Positions 26,893 to 36,700 of a stretch of 64,000 nt of DNA are shown here, one piece after another. The translations under genes and the position numbers were made by a program. The stretch is from NCBI RefSeq assembly GCF_002056295.1, contig NZ_CP020100.1:829501-893500 (forward strand). The letters are read 5' to 3'. Numbering within the stretch: the first letter of the stretch is position 1; every line of letters begins with the position of its first letter. The notes beneath the pieces are model-generated. The model was not told the DNA's origin. It worked only from the letters and a program-made list of their open reading frames with translations, and did not search any database. This DNA is from Halopseudomonas phragmitis (GTDB lineage: Bacteria > Pseudomonadota > Gammaproteobacteria > Pseudomonadales > Pseudomonadaceae).

Positions 26893-27825
26893 TCAAGGTT
26901 GGCGCAGGTTGTTGTGCGTGGCAAACAGCTCGAACACTTCGGCCGAGGTCTTTGCCAGCGGGTAGCCGAACTCCTCCTTGAGCCGGCGGTTGCTGAGGAC
27001 CGGGCGGTAGCGCAGGAAGTTGACCTGCTCCGGGCCGGTGGGTTTGCCGCGCCATTTGGCGACTTGCAGTCCGGCCTTGACCAGCCACACCGGCAGGGTC
27101 AGCAGCGGTTTGTTCAGCCGCCGGGCGATCTCGGCCATGCTCAAGGCGCCGTCACCAGCCATGTTGTAGATGCCGGTCTTGCTCTGGCGGATGCCCATCT
27201 CCATGGCGCCGATCACATCCTGGTCCCAGATGAACACGAACGGCGAGTCGCTGCCCTTGAGGGCAAGAATCTTCGGCGCCATAAACAGCTCGGTGATCTG
27301 GTTTCGGGTGCTTTCACCCAGCACTGTGCCGGGACGGAAGATCAACTGCTGCAGCACCGGATGCCGGGCGCGGTAATCAGCTAACAGTTCCTCGATCTGG
27401 CGCTTGTGGTCGGAGTAGGCAAATTCCGGGTTGCCGCGCAGGGCGTCGGTCTCATCGATCCAGGCCGGGTTGTCCGGATGGTAGCCATAAGCGGCCCCGG
27501 AGCTGGTGACGGTCAGGTGCTGTACGCCAGCCTTGAGGCAGCAGTCGAGCACATTGCGGGTGCCGTTGACGTCGATGTCATAATCGCGGGCGCGGTCTTT
27601 CGAGGCCTGCAGCACCGAGGCCAGGTGCACCACATGGGTAATACCTTCTGCGCTCAGCAAGTCGGCCAGGGCCGGGGCGCGGATATCCAGCTGGCGCACC
27701 GGGAAGGCCAGATCGTCGCGGGCCCGGATGTCGGTCCCGATGACATGATGGTCGACGGCCAGGCGGTTGCCAAGCTGGTGACCGATATAGCCAGCAGCGC
27801 CGGTAATCAGAATGCGTGGGCTCAT
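26893..27825 (-). CDS. NAD-dependent epimerase/dehydratase family protein
   Basis: A 310-residue extended-SDR protein. It has the GxxGxxG cofactor motif TGAAGYIG (about 8-15), HLASVLQ, a catalytic Ser/Thr region TVTSSGAAYG and YSDHK (YxxxK). Members act on nucleotide sugars, sterol-type alcohols or other hydroxyl compounds. The context of a flavin monooxygenase, SDRs and a bile-acid-type carrier favours a catabolic substrate over a sugar nucleotide. It overlaps the upstream BASS gene by four bases (ATGA). Function beyond the fold is not assigned. Confidence 0.86.
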   Translation of the reverse strand: MSPRILITGAAGYIGHQLGNRLAVDHHVIGTDIRARDDLAFPVRQLDIRAPALADLLSAEGITHVVHLASVLQASKDRARDYDIDVNGTRNVLDCCLKAGVQHLTVTSSGAAYGYHPDNPAWIDETDALRGNPEFAYSDHKRQIEELLADYRARHPVLQQLIFRPGTVLGESTRNQITELFMAPKILALKGSDSPFVFIWDQDVIGAMEMGIRQSKTGIYNMAGDGALSMAEIARRLNKPLLTLPVWLVKAGLQVAKWRGKPTGPEQVNFLRYRPVLSNRRLKEEFGYPLAKTSAEVFELFATHNNLRQP

Positions 27826-28763
27826 GATTGTTGTACTTGTGTGGAATGAACTTTGGCCATGGGGTCGTTGGCCGGGATCGGCAACCGGGCCCAGATCTGC
27901 GACAGGGTCAGCCCGCTGACCAGATGCCAGACGCCCCAGAAAGCGGTGATCAGCATCATGCCGCCAGCTTCAGGGAAGAAGGTGAACAGGATCACCAGCC
28001 CCAGGCCGGAGTTCTGGATGCCGACTTCCATGGTCACCGCGCGGCGGTCGGTGACCGGCAGTTTCAGTAGCCGGCCCATACCATAGCCCAGCGCCAGCGC
28101 CAGCAGGTTGTGCAGCACCACCAGCCAGAAGAAGCTGTGAAAGCGCTCGATGAACAGGCCGACATTGTTGAAGAAAGCGATGCCGACAAAGCCGAGAAAC
28201 ACCAGCAGCGAGATGATCCGCAGCGGCTTTTCACTGCGCGCCACCAGGCCCGGCAGCTTGCGCCCGGTGGTCATGCCCAGCACCAGCGGCACGGCCAGCA
28301 CCAGCAGTACCAACAGCAGGATGCCGCCTGGCTCCAGGCTGATCTGGGTCAGGTAGTCGCGGGTGTGCGGGTTGAGCCAGCCGTAGAAGGCAAAATTCAG
28401 CGGCGTCATCACGGTGGCGGCCAGGCTTGAGACCGCAGTCATGCTGACCGATACCGCGACGTTGCCACGCCCCAGCCAGGTCATGATGTTGGAGAAGCTG
28501 CCGCCCGGGCAGGCAGCTACCAGCATCATGCCCAGCGCCAGCTCCGGCTCAATGGCAAAGGCCCAGGTGAACAGGCAGGTGGCCAGCGGCAACAGCAGAA
28601 ACTGCGCCAGCAGCCCGGCCAGCGGCGCGACCGGGGCCAAGGCGATGCGCTTGAAGTCTTCCAGGCGCAGGCTCAACGAGACGCCGAACATCATGCAGGC
28701 CATGATCAGGTTGAGGGCGATCAGGCTGGCCGGGTCGAACTGGATCGGCAGCGCGCCGCTCAT
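27822..28763 (-). CDS. Bile acid:sodium symporter (BASS) family protein
   Basis: A 313-residue inner-membrane carrier with about nine to ten hydrophobic segments. The BASS signatures AACPGGSFSNIMTWLGRGNVAVSV and VTMEVGIQNSGLGLVIL are intact. Such proteins import organic anions such as bile acids, pantoate or sulfonated steroids with sodium. It overlaps both neighbours by four bases, so it is translationally coupled to the flavin monooxygenase upstream and the epimerase downstream. This suggests uptake of the substrate of that enzyme set. Confidence 0.88.
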   Translation of the reverse strand: MSGALPIQFDPASLIALNLIMACMMFGVSLSLRLEDFKRIALAPVAPLAGLLAQFLLLPLATCLFTWAFAIEPELALGMMLVAACPGGSFSNIMTWLGRGNVAVSVSMTAVSSLAATVMTPLNFAFYGWLNPHTRDYLTQISLEPGGILLLVLLVLAVPLVLGMTTGRKLPGLVARSEKPLRIISLLVFLGFVGIAFFNNVGLFIERFHSFFWLVVLHNLLALALGYGMGRLLKLPVTDRRAVTMEVGIQNSGLGLVILFTFFPEAGGMMLITAFWGVWHLVSGLTLSQIWARLPIPANDPMAKVHSTQVQQS

Positions 28764-30085
28764 GCGTTCACCGGCTGCGGCTGTTCGACCGGCAACTGGC
28801 GCTCCAGCTCACCGATATGCTGCGCCAGAGTGTCGAGGTAGGCCTGCTTGTTAACGTAGTAAGCCATGCGCGCCAGTTTGATGTAGTTGTACCCACCATC
28901 CAGGTTGATACCTGCACGTTCGCGCTTTAACGCATTGAAGCGCTCGGCCGCTGGGGTGCCGGCCAACTGCTGGCGAATATACAGCGCCACCAGCCGCGCC
29001 TGCTGGTTGCGGCCTTCCCAGCCGAGCCCGGCGGCCTCGATCATGCCCATCATGAACAGGTTGTGGTGTTCGGGGTGGAATACGTTCATGTACAGCTGCG
29101 GGGCATCCAGCCCGGCCGGCCAGTTCAGCTGCTCGCGGGCGATGAACGGGTAGTCAAGCTGGTAACCGGTAGCCATCAGGATCAGGTCGTAGTCGGCGAC
29201 CTGGCCGTCACTGAAATGCACGCTGTGGCCGTCGACCCGCTGAATGTCGCGGCGCGCGGTAATATCGCCATGGCCCAGGTGGTGCAGGATCAGCGAGTTC
29301 ATCACCGGGTGCGATTCGTAGATCCGGTAGTCCGGGTCGGGCAGACCGTAGTCCGAGGGTTTGCCCATCAGCAGGCGGATCAGCGCACCATCGAGTTTCT
29401 GTTTCAGCGCGCGCGGCAGCTTGAGTTTGCCGCCAAGGGTGTCGGTGGGCCGGCCCTTGATGAATTTGGGGATGAAGTAGTAGCCACGGCGCAGGCTCAG
29501 ATCGACGCTGGCAGCCTGGTGCACAGCATCCACGGCGATGTCGGCGCCGGAGTTGCCGCAACCGACGATCAGTACGCGTTTGCCCTTGAACAGCTCGGGG
29601 CTGCGGTAGGCGGCCGAATGCATCAGCTCACCGGCGAACTTGCCGGGCAACGCCGGCATGTTCGGGGTGTGCAGAGTGCCGTTGGCAATCAGTACCCCAC
29701 TGAACAGCCTGCTCTGGCGCTGACCGTCGCGCTCGCTGGTCAGGCGCCAGCCGTCGCCTTCGGGGCTTAGATCAAGCACCCGGGTGTTGAATTCGTAGTA
29801 GCGCTTGAGGCCGAAATGTTCGGCATAGTCACGAAAATAGCGGCGCATTTCACTGTGGTGGGGGTAGGCCGCAACGTCATCACGCATGGGGAATTCGGCA
29901 AATTCGGTCATGCGCTTGGAGGAGATCAGGTGGGCGCTGTCGTACATGGTGCTGTGCGGGTTGTCGATGTCCCACAGGCCGCCGACGTCGCTGTGCAGCT
30001 CCAGCCCGATGAAGGGGATGCCGAGCTTCTGCAGATTGCGCGCTGCGGCCAGACCCATGGGGCCGGCGCCGATCACTGCGTACAT
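28760..30085 (-). CDS. Flavin-containing monooxygenase (FMO/BVMO-like)
   Basis: A 441-residue FAD/NADPH monooxygenase. The FAD-binding GAGPMG motif is at about 6-11, the NADPH-binding VGCGNSGADIAVDA at about 175-188, and a late ATGYQ motif is in LILMATGYQLDYPF. The subgroup includes class B monooxygenases that oxidise ketones, amines or sulfides; no full Baeyer-Villiger fingerprint is certain. The start at 30085 follows GAGGAA six bases upstream; an in-frame ATG at 30118 has no site. It is the first gene of a coupled leftward operon and is divergent from an AraC regulator. Confidence 0.88.
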   Translation of the reverse strand: MYAVIGAGPMGLAAARNLQKLGIPFIGLELHSDVGGLWDIDNPHSTMYDSAHLISSKRMTEFAEFPMRDDVAAYPHHSEMRRYFRDYAEHFGLKRYYEFNTRVLDLSPEGDGWRLTSERDGQRQSRLFSGVLIANGTLHTPNMPALPGKFAGELMHSAAYRSPELFKGKRVLIVGCGNSGADIAVDAVHQAASVDLSLRRGYYFIPKFIKGRPTDTLGGKLKLPRALKQKLDGALIRLLMGKPSDYGLPDPDYRIYESHPVMNSLILHHLGHGDITARRDIQRVDGHSVHFSDGQVADYDLILMATGYQLDYPFIAREQLNWPAGLDAPQLYMNVFHPEHHNLFMMGMIEAAGLGWEGRNQQARLVALYIRQQLAGTPAAERFNALKRERAGINLDGGYNYIKLARMAYYVNKQAYLDTLAQHIGELERQLPVEQPQPVNA

Positions 30086-30326
30086 GGGTGTTTCCTCTTT
30101 CTTGTTATCGGTATTCATCGTTGCTAGCTGTGTGCCTGAGGGCTTGGTGCTGGTGGCGCGATGCCGAAACTGGCCAGAGCAGTGCGATCTTCCAGGGCAG
30201 CTCACAACCTTCAGCTGCATCGGCTGGCGTTACAGCAGCACGGGTGCAAGGTTATGATCCCAGTCTAGCCAACCGTCTGCGCGCGGTATCGGGTCAAACA
30301 GGACACAAGGACCAGCAATTCAGGCC

Positions 30327-31298
30327 ATGCACGATTGCTCCGAACACAGCGTCACCCCGCGTTACAGCCAGGCCATCGTGCAGATGGCCGAACGCTTGGG
30401 TATTGCCCTGCCGGCGGCGCTGCTGGCGCGTCTGCGCGATGCCGAGCGGGTGCCAATCGGCTGGCAGGACCAGCTCTGGGAGGCGTTCTGTAGCGCCAGT
30501 GGCGATCCGTTGATCGGACTCAGATTGGGACTGGCGATCCAGGTCGGGCATCTGGACAGTGTCGGCATGCTGCTGGTGACCTGCGACACCTTTGGCGAAG
30601 CGCTGGAGGAGCTGATCGAATACGCCCCGGTGATTGGTGATGGCGGCGAGTTTCAACTGCACCGCGAAGCCGGGCAGGTGTTCATCGATTACCAGCCGCA
30701 CCTGCAAGTGCGCAGTGCCGAGCGGGTCGAGGCGGTGCTGGCGAGCATGCTCAGCCTGACCCGTTGGGCCACTGGCGGGCAGTTTCGGCCCAGCGGCATC
30801 TGGCTGGCACATGCGCCGCTGGCCCCCTTGGCCGATTACCAGGCACTGCTCGGTTGCCCGGTGCAGTTTGAGGCCGGCTGCAACCATCTGGGGTTCAGTG
30901 CCGAGCAACTGGCACTGGCGCAGATCCAGGCCAACAGTGCCTTGCGCGATCACCTGCGGCAGTTGGCCGATCACACCCTGGCCGAACTTGGCCAGCATAG
31001 CCTGAGCGCCGAGGTGCAACGACTGGTGCGCGCCAACCCGCGCTGGGGCAAGGAGCGTATTGCCGAGCAGTTGAATCTTAGTGGCCGACATCTGAACCGT
31101 CGGCTGGCTGAGGACGGGCTGTCATTCAAGAGCCTGCGCGAGAGTGTGCTGCAGCAAATGGCTAACCAGGCACTGCGCGGCGATCAGCGCATCAGCGAGA
31201 TCGCCGAACAGTTGGGTTTTTCCGACGAAAATGCCTTTGTGCGCGCCTTCCGCCGCTGGCAGGGGCTGACGCCGGCGCGGTTTCGCGCTGGCGACTGA
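30327..31298 (+). CDS. AraC family transcriptional regulator
   Basis: A 323-residue regulator with an N-terminal Arabinose-binding-like domain (about 20-200) and a C-terminal pair of helix-turn-helix motifs (about 225-320), ending DENAFVRAFRRWQGLTPARFR, the classic AraC signature. It is divergent from the flavin monooxygenase gene across 241 bases and is probably its activator. An AraC-FMO-SDR neighbourhood also occurs in P. aeruginosa (the PA2096-PA2099 area, from memory). The effector is unknown. Confidence 0.88.
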   Translation: MHDCSEHSVTPRYSQAIVQMAERLGIALPAALLARLRDAERVPIGWQDQLWEAFCSASGDPLIGLRLGLAIQVGHLDSVGMLLVTCDTFGEALEELIEYAPVIGDGGEFQLHREAGQVFIDYQPHLQVRSAERVEAVLASMLSLTRWATGGQFRPSGIWLAHAPLAPLADYQALLGCPVQFEAGCNHLGFSAEQLALAQIQANSALRDHLRQLADHTLAELGQHSLSAEVQRLVRANPRWGKERIAEQLNLSGRHLNRRLAEDGLSFKSLRESVLQQMANQALRGDQRISEIAEQLGFSDENAFVRAFRRWQGLTPARFRAGD

Positions 31299-31301
31299 AG
31301 C

Positions 31302-32345
31302 TCAGCCCTTGAGCCTGAGCAACCCACCGCGCAGGCTGGCGACCCGCTCAAAGCCCTGCTCCTTGAGAATGCTGACCGCCAGCGCCGAACGCCGGCCGGA
31401 GCGACACAGGGTAACCACCGGTTTGTCTCTGGGCACCTCGGCGACTCGCTGATGCAGTTGATCAAGCGGAATGTGCAACGCCAGATCGAGCCCGGCCGGC
31501 CGCTCGCCGTCGACAATTTCATCGTCATGGCGCACATCCAGCACAGTCACCGATGGCTGGTTGTGAATCAGCCATTCCGGTTCAACCTCCGGCACCCCGG
31601 CATAGGTGATACGCAGGTCAGCCCAGCGCGGCTCGTCCGGCAGCCTGCCGTCTTCCGGGCAACCGCTGCGCAGGTTGGCTGGCACGGCGGCATCAATCAG
31701 CTTGGGATGCGGCAAACGCATGGCTTGCATGTAGCCAACGAAGTCGGTTTCGTTGGCATCACCGCCAACCCGGGCGTTGAACTGTCGCTCTTCACCAATG
31801 GTGCTCTGGGTACGGCCATGGTAGTCGTGGGCCGGATAGACACTGCAGCTGTCTGGCAGGCTAAACAGCTGCTCGGTGATCGAACGGTACAGGGTGTGAG
31901 CGTTGCCTTGCTGAAAATCGCTACGGCCGCAGCCACGGATCAGTAGCGCATCACCGGTGAACACCATCGACTGGTCGGCCAGCACATAGCTCATGCAGCC
32001 GTCGGTATGGCCGGGCGTAGCGCGGGCCTCAAGCTCGATACCGGCCACCCCAAAGCGTTGGCCGTGTTCCAGCGCCAGGTCGACATGCGCGGCATTGATC
32101 ACCTTGGCCGAGGCAATCGCGCACCCGGTTTTCTGCTTGAGCAGCCAGGCAGCGGTAATGTGGTCGGCATGCGCATGGGTATCGACCACCAGCTTAAGGT
32201 GCAGACCCAGTTCATCGAGCAGCGCCAGGTCGCGCTGGACCTGCTCGAATACCGGGTCGATCAGCAATGCCTCACGGCTGTGCTCATCGCCCAGCAGGTA
32301 AGTATACGTTGATGAGGTGGAGTCATAGAGCTGGCGAAAGATCAT
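31302..32345 (-). CDS. Persulfide dioxygenase-rhodanese fusion
   Basis: A 347-residue cytoplasmic protein. The metallo-beta-lactamase part (1-240) has THAHADH at 56-62, a further metal His in ATPGHTDG, and RGCGRSDFQQG, a signature of ETHE1-type persulfide dioxygenases. The rhodanese domain (about 255-345) has active-site Cys314 in CRSGRRS. The pair oxidises glutathione persulfide to sulfite and transfers sulfane sulfur. The start at 32345 follows GAGGAA. It is not in an operon with the bigR cluster but belongs to the same reactive-sulfur theme. A CsoR/CstR-like palindrome lies upstream. Confidence 0.9.
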   Translation of the reverse strand: MIFRQLYDSTSSTYTYLLGDEHSREALLIDPVFEQVQRDLALLDELGLHLKLVVDTHAHADHITAAWLLKQKTGCAIASAKVINAAHVDLALEHGQRFGVAGIELEARATPGHTDGCMSYVLADQSMVFTGDALLIRGCGRSDFQQGNAHTLYRSITEQLFSLPDSCSVYPAHDYHGRTQSTIGEERQFNARVGGDANETDFVGYMQAMRLPHPKLIDAAVPANLRSGCPEDGRLPDEPRWADLRITYAGVPEVEPEWLIHNQPSVTVLDVRHDDEIVDGERPAGLDLALHIPLDQLHQRVAEVPRDKPVVTLCRSGRRSALAVSILKEQGFERVASLRGGLLRLKG

Positions 32346-32631
32346 GCGAATTTCCTCGCAAATACGGGCCATATAGTGAGTGTAGCTGGCCCTGAAAGCC
32401 AACCTTACATACCCCTTGGGGTATTATGTGAACACCAGCATAATATACTCCAAAGATCTATGCATAGATCAATAATGCATATAAAACTAAAGCACCCTGT
32501 ATCCGCTGCAGTTGCCTGTACAAGGCCGGAACGAACCCTGCATTTGGCGACAAACTGTTGCCAGTTCAGCTCATGTTCATTTTTCACGCCTATAATCGCG
32601 GCATTAGTTTTCTGTTACTGAAGTCAGGTCC
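32346..32631. promoter_or_regulatory. Divergent region between sulfur dioxygenase and RND operon
   Basis: A 286-base region, AT-rich at its left end. It holds two palindromes: ATACCCC-TT-GGGGTAT at 32409-32424 and the perfect 16-mer GATCTATGCATAGATC at 32455-32470. Another AT-rich segment (TATAATCGCGGC, about 32590-32602) is a plausible -10 for the RND operon. No gene is visible. Confidence 0.5.
32409..32424. promoter_or_regulatory. CsoR/CstR-like operator palindrome
   Basis: Seven-base arms ATACCCC and GGGGTAT around TT, 64-79 bases upstream of the persulfide dioxygenase start. G/C-rich arms flanked by AT are characteristic of CsoR-family sites, including the persulfide sensor CstR. No CsoR-family gene is present in this window, so the regulator would have to be encoded elsewhere. 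Confidence 0.5.
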
Positions 32632-33738
32632 ATGATGCCTCTAGCCCGCCTTGTCCCGTCCCTTGCCCTGTTGTTGGCAACCTTACCGTTGCTGTCTGCC
32701 TGTTCCGGCAACGACGCTCCTGCTGCCGATACCGTCCGCCCGGTCAAGCTTTTTACCGTGCTTGATCCACTGGCCCAGCACCTGCGTGAATTTCCGGGCC
32801 GGCTCAAGGCGCCGGAAGAAGCCGAGCTGTCCTTCAGGTTGGGGGGCGAGTTGAAGGAGCTGCGGGTGCGCGAAGGGCAGTTGCTGCAACCGGGCGAGAC
32901 GATCGCCGAACTGGACGATACCGACGTCAGGCTGCGCCTGAATGACCGTCAGGCCAGCTACGACCTGACTCGCAGCCAGCTTGAACGGATGCAGCAGTTG
33001 ATTGAACGGCAAATGGTCTCGCAGGCCGAGCTGGACGAACGACGGGCTCAATTCAATCAGGCCGAGGCCGCACTTAATCTGGCACGCCAGGAGTTGGCCT
33101 ACACCCGTCTGAGCGCGCCATTCGCCGGACGGGTAGCACGTACCCATGTCGAACGGTTCCAGATCGTGCAACCCAATCAGCCAATCGTGACCCTGTATGC
33201 CGGCGACAGCATGGATGTGGTGTTTCAGGTTCCGGAAAGCCTGCTGTCGGGCCTGCGGGCCGATATCGACCCGGGTGATATCCGCCCAAGAGTGCGCATC
33301 GACAGCCTGCCGGGAATCGAGATCGAGGCGCTCTACAAGGAGCATGCCAGCCAGCCAGACCCCAAAAGCCTGACCTATCAGGTAACCCTGGCCATGCAAC
33401 CGCCCCAGGGACTGGTACTGCTGCCCGGCATGAGCGCCACGGTGTTGCTGGATGTCGCCCAGGTCAGCCAGCAGGCCGGCATGCCGTTACTGGTGCCGGT
33501 CGAGGCGGTGTTCAGTCCCGATGCGGCGGGACCGGAAGTACGCCAGGTCTGGGTTGTCAGCAAGCATGAGGGCGGCCTCCAGGTACACGCCCGGGAAGTA
33601 CAGGTCGGGCAACTGACCCAGAACGCGATTGAAATCCTTGCCGGGCTGGAGCCGGGTGAGCAGATCGTCGCCGCGGGCGGCGCGGAACTGGCCGAGGGCC
33701 AGCGCGTGAGGGAGTGGACTCGCGAGCGGGGGCTGTAA
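32632..33738 (+). CDS. RND efflux periplasmic adaptor (lipoprotein)
   Basis: Membrane fusion protein of 368 residues that links an RND pump to an outer-membrane channel. It has a lipoprotein signal with lipobox LLSAC (Cys about 23), two lipoyl half-motifs around a coiled-coil hairpin (about 75-160) and a beta-barrel/membrane-proximal C-terminal part. It overlaps the pump gene by one base. No outer-membrane factor follows, so a shared TolC-type channel is likely. The substrate is not evident. Confidence 0.88.
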   Translation: MMPLARLVPSLALLLATLPLLSACSGNDAPAADTVRPVKLFTVLDPLAQHLREFPGRLKAPEEAELSFRLGGELKELRVREGQLLQPGETIAELDDTDVRLRLNDRQASYDLTRSQLERMQQLIERQMVSQAELDERRAQFNQAEAALNLARQELAYTRLSAPFAGRVARTHVERFQIVQPNQPIVTLYAGDSMDVVFQVPESLLSGLRADIDPGDIRPRVRIDSLPGIEIEALYKEHASQPDPKSLTYQVTLAMQPPQGLVLLPGMSATVLLDVAQVSQQAGMPLLVPVEAVFSPDAAGPEVRQVWVVSKHEGGLQVHAREVQVGQLTQNAIEILAGLEPGEQIVAAGGAELAEGQRVREWTRERGL

Positions 33739-36700
33739 TGGACATCGCCGGTTATTTCATCCAGCGTCGGGTCACCAGCTGGCTGGTGGCACTGATTCTC
33801 GGGTTTGGCGGGCTGGTCGCCTTTCTTGGGCTGGGGCGCCTGGAGGACCCGGCTTTTACCCTGAAGATGGCCATGGTGGTCACACCCTATCCCGGCGCCT
33901 CGCCGCAGCAGGTCGAGGAAGAAGTTACCTACCCGCTGGAAAACGCCATCCAGCAACTGCCCTACATTGACAAGATCACCTCGATCAGCAGCGCCGGGCT
34001 GTCGCAGATCACCATCGAGGTACAGAGCCAGTACGGCCCGAATGATCTGCCGCAGATCTGGGACGAGATGCGCCGGCGTATCAACGATCTGCGTCCGTTC
34101 CTGCCACCAGGGGTCGATGAGCCGCGTATTCGCGATGATTTCGGCGATGTTTATGGCATTTTCCTGATGCTCAGTGGTGACGGCTACAGCTACCGCGAAC
34201 TGCGCGACTTTGCCGACTACCTGCGCCGCGAACTGGTGCTGGTCAAGGGCGTGGGTAAGGTCAGCCTGGCCGGTCTGCCGCAGGAGGAAGTCTATGTGGA
34301 AATTTCCCGGGCGCGCATGACCAGCCTGGGTATTTCCCCGCTGCGCCTGCAACAGGTGCTGAGCAACCAGAACGTGGTATCCGATGCCGGGCGCATGCTG
34401 GTCGGCAGCGAGTCGATCCGCCTGCACCCGACCGGTGAATTCGAGGATATCAGCGAGTTGGAACGCCTGATCATCAGCGAGCCGGGCAGCGCCCAGCGTG
34501 TCTACCTGGGTGATATCGCCACCCTGCGCCGGGGCTTCAGCGAGCAGCCGGACAACCTCTACCGGGCCCAGGGTGAGCGCGCACTGGGGCTGGGCGTATC
34601 GTTCGCCGCCCATGTCAATGTGGTCGATGTCGGCCAGGCGGTCAGCCAGCGGCTGGCCGAACTGGATAGCCAACGCCCAGCCGGGATGCGCATCGAGCAG
34701 TTCTACAATCAGGCCGATGAAGTTCAGGGTTCGGTCCGCGGTTTCGTACTCAACTTCGTCATGGCGGTGGTCATCGTTATCGGTGTACTGCTGCTGTTCA
34801 TGGGCCTGCGCAGCGGCCTGCTGATCGGTCTGGTACTGGCTCTGACGGTACTGGGCACCTTCATTTTCATGAAGCTGCTGGGGATCGAGTTGCAACGCAT
34901 CTCGCTCGGGGCGCTGGTGATCGCCCTGGGGATGCTGGTGGACAATGCCATCGTCATTGTCGAGGGCATCCTGGTCGGCCGTCAGCGCGGTCAGAGCACG
35001 CTGGAGGCGGCCCGCTCGATCGTGCGCCAGACCAAGCTGCCGCTGCTCGGCGCTACCGCCATCGCAATCATCGCCTTCGCCCCCATCGGGCTGTCAGAAG
35101 ACGCCACCGGCGAATACTGTCTGTCGCTGTTTCAAGTGTTGCTGATTTCCCTGCTGCTGAGCTGGGTCACCGCCATCACCCTGACGCCGTTCTTTGCCAG
35201 CCTGTTCTTCAAGGATGGCCAGCCCCTGAGCGGCGGCGATAGCCAGGAGCCGTATCAGGGCATCATTTTCAGCAGCTATCGACGGCTGCTCGGCTTTGCC
35301 CTGCACCATCGGGTCGCGGTCAGTGCCCTGCTGGTGGTGTTGCTGGTGGTCTCTGTGGCCGGCTTTGGCAAGGTACGCCAGAGCTTTTTCCCGCCGTCCA
35401 ACACGCCGATGTTCTTTATCGATCTGTGGCTGCCCAAGGGCAGCGACATCCGCTACACCGAGGAAGTCGTCAGTGAAATTGACCGCCATGTACTGGCTCA
35501 GGAGGGCGTGACCTCAGTCACCTCTACCATTGGCCAGGGCGCACTGCGTTTCATCCTGACCTATTTCCCCCAGCGCCAGTACTCCAACTTCGCCCAGATT
35601 CTGGTGCGCACCGAGGACCGTGAACAGATCGAACCGCTGATCGCCAAGCTGGATCAACACCTGCGCGAGCACTACCCGGACGTTCAGGCCAAGCTCAAGC
35701 AGTTGATGCTCGGCCCCGGCTCAGACAGTAAGATCGAGGCTCGTTTCACCGGTGCCGATCCGCAAGTGCTGCGCCGGATCGGTGCCGAGGCGGCGGCGAT
35801 CATCCGCGCCGATGCGGTCTCCAGCGCAGTGATGCATGACTGGCGCGAACGCACCAAGTTGGTCCGGCCACAATTTGCCGAGGCCCGGGCCCGTGAAATC
35901 GGAGTCGACAAGAGCGATCTGGATGCACTGTTGAAGATGAACTTCAGCGGCATGACCGTTGGCCTGTACCGCGACGGCACCCGGCTGCTGCCGATCGTTG
36001 CCCGCACCCCGGATGACGAACGACTGAACGCCGCTACCCTCAATGACCTGCAGGTCTGGAGCAGCGCCCGCGCCACCTATGTGCCGATCGAGCAGGTGGT
36101 AAGCGGCTTTGTCACCAGTTGGGAAGACCCACTGATCATGCGTCTGGATCGCAAGCGCACCCTGACCGTACAGGCCGACCCGAGCATTCTCAGCGGCCAG
36201 ACCGCCGCCCAATTGTTCCAGCGCCTGCGCCCGCAGATCGAGGCCATCGAGCTGCCGCCGGGGTACAGCCTGGAATGGGGTGGTGAATACGAAAGCTCGC
36301 GCGACGCCCGCCGGGCGGTATTCGGCAGTCTGCCGCTGGGTTATCTGGTGATGTTCCTGATCACCATCCTGTTGTTTGACTCGTTCAAACGAGCTACGGT
36401 GATCTGGCTGACCGTGCCGCTGGCAATCATCGGCGTGACCTTTGGCTTCCTGCTGACCGGCATACCGTTCGGTTTCATGGCTCTGCTCGGCTTTCTCAGC
36501 CTCAGCGGCATGCTGGTCAAGAACGGTATCGTGCTGGTCGATGAGATCCGGCTGCAGCTGGATAGCGGCAAGGCCGCCTATGAGGCGCTGGTCGATGCCT
36601 CGATCAGCCGGGTCCGACCGGTATCGATGGCAGCTCTGACCACCATTCTCGGCATGGCCCCGCTGCTGACCGATGCGTTCTTCCAGAGCATGGCGGTAGT

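Noticed and set aside
26517-26924. Open frames running through the palindromic repeat array.
   Set aside because: The translations are repeat-derived (for example recurrent RHLDCHG and CEERSNVAIH words) and not protein-like.
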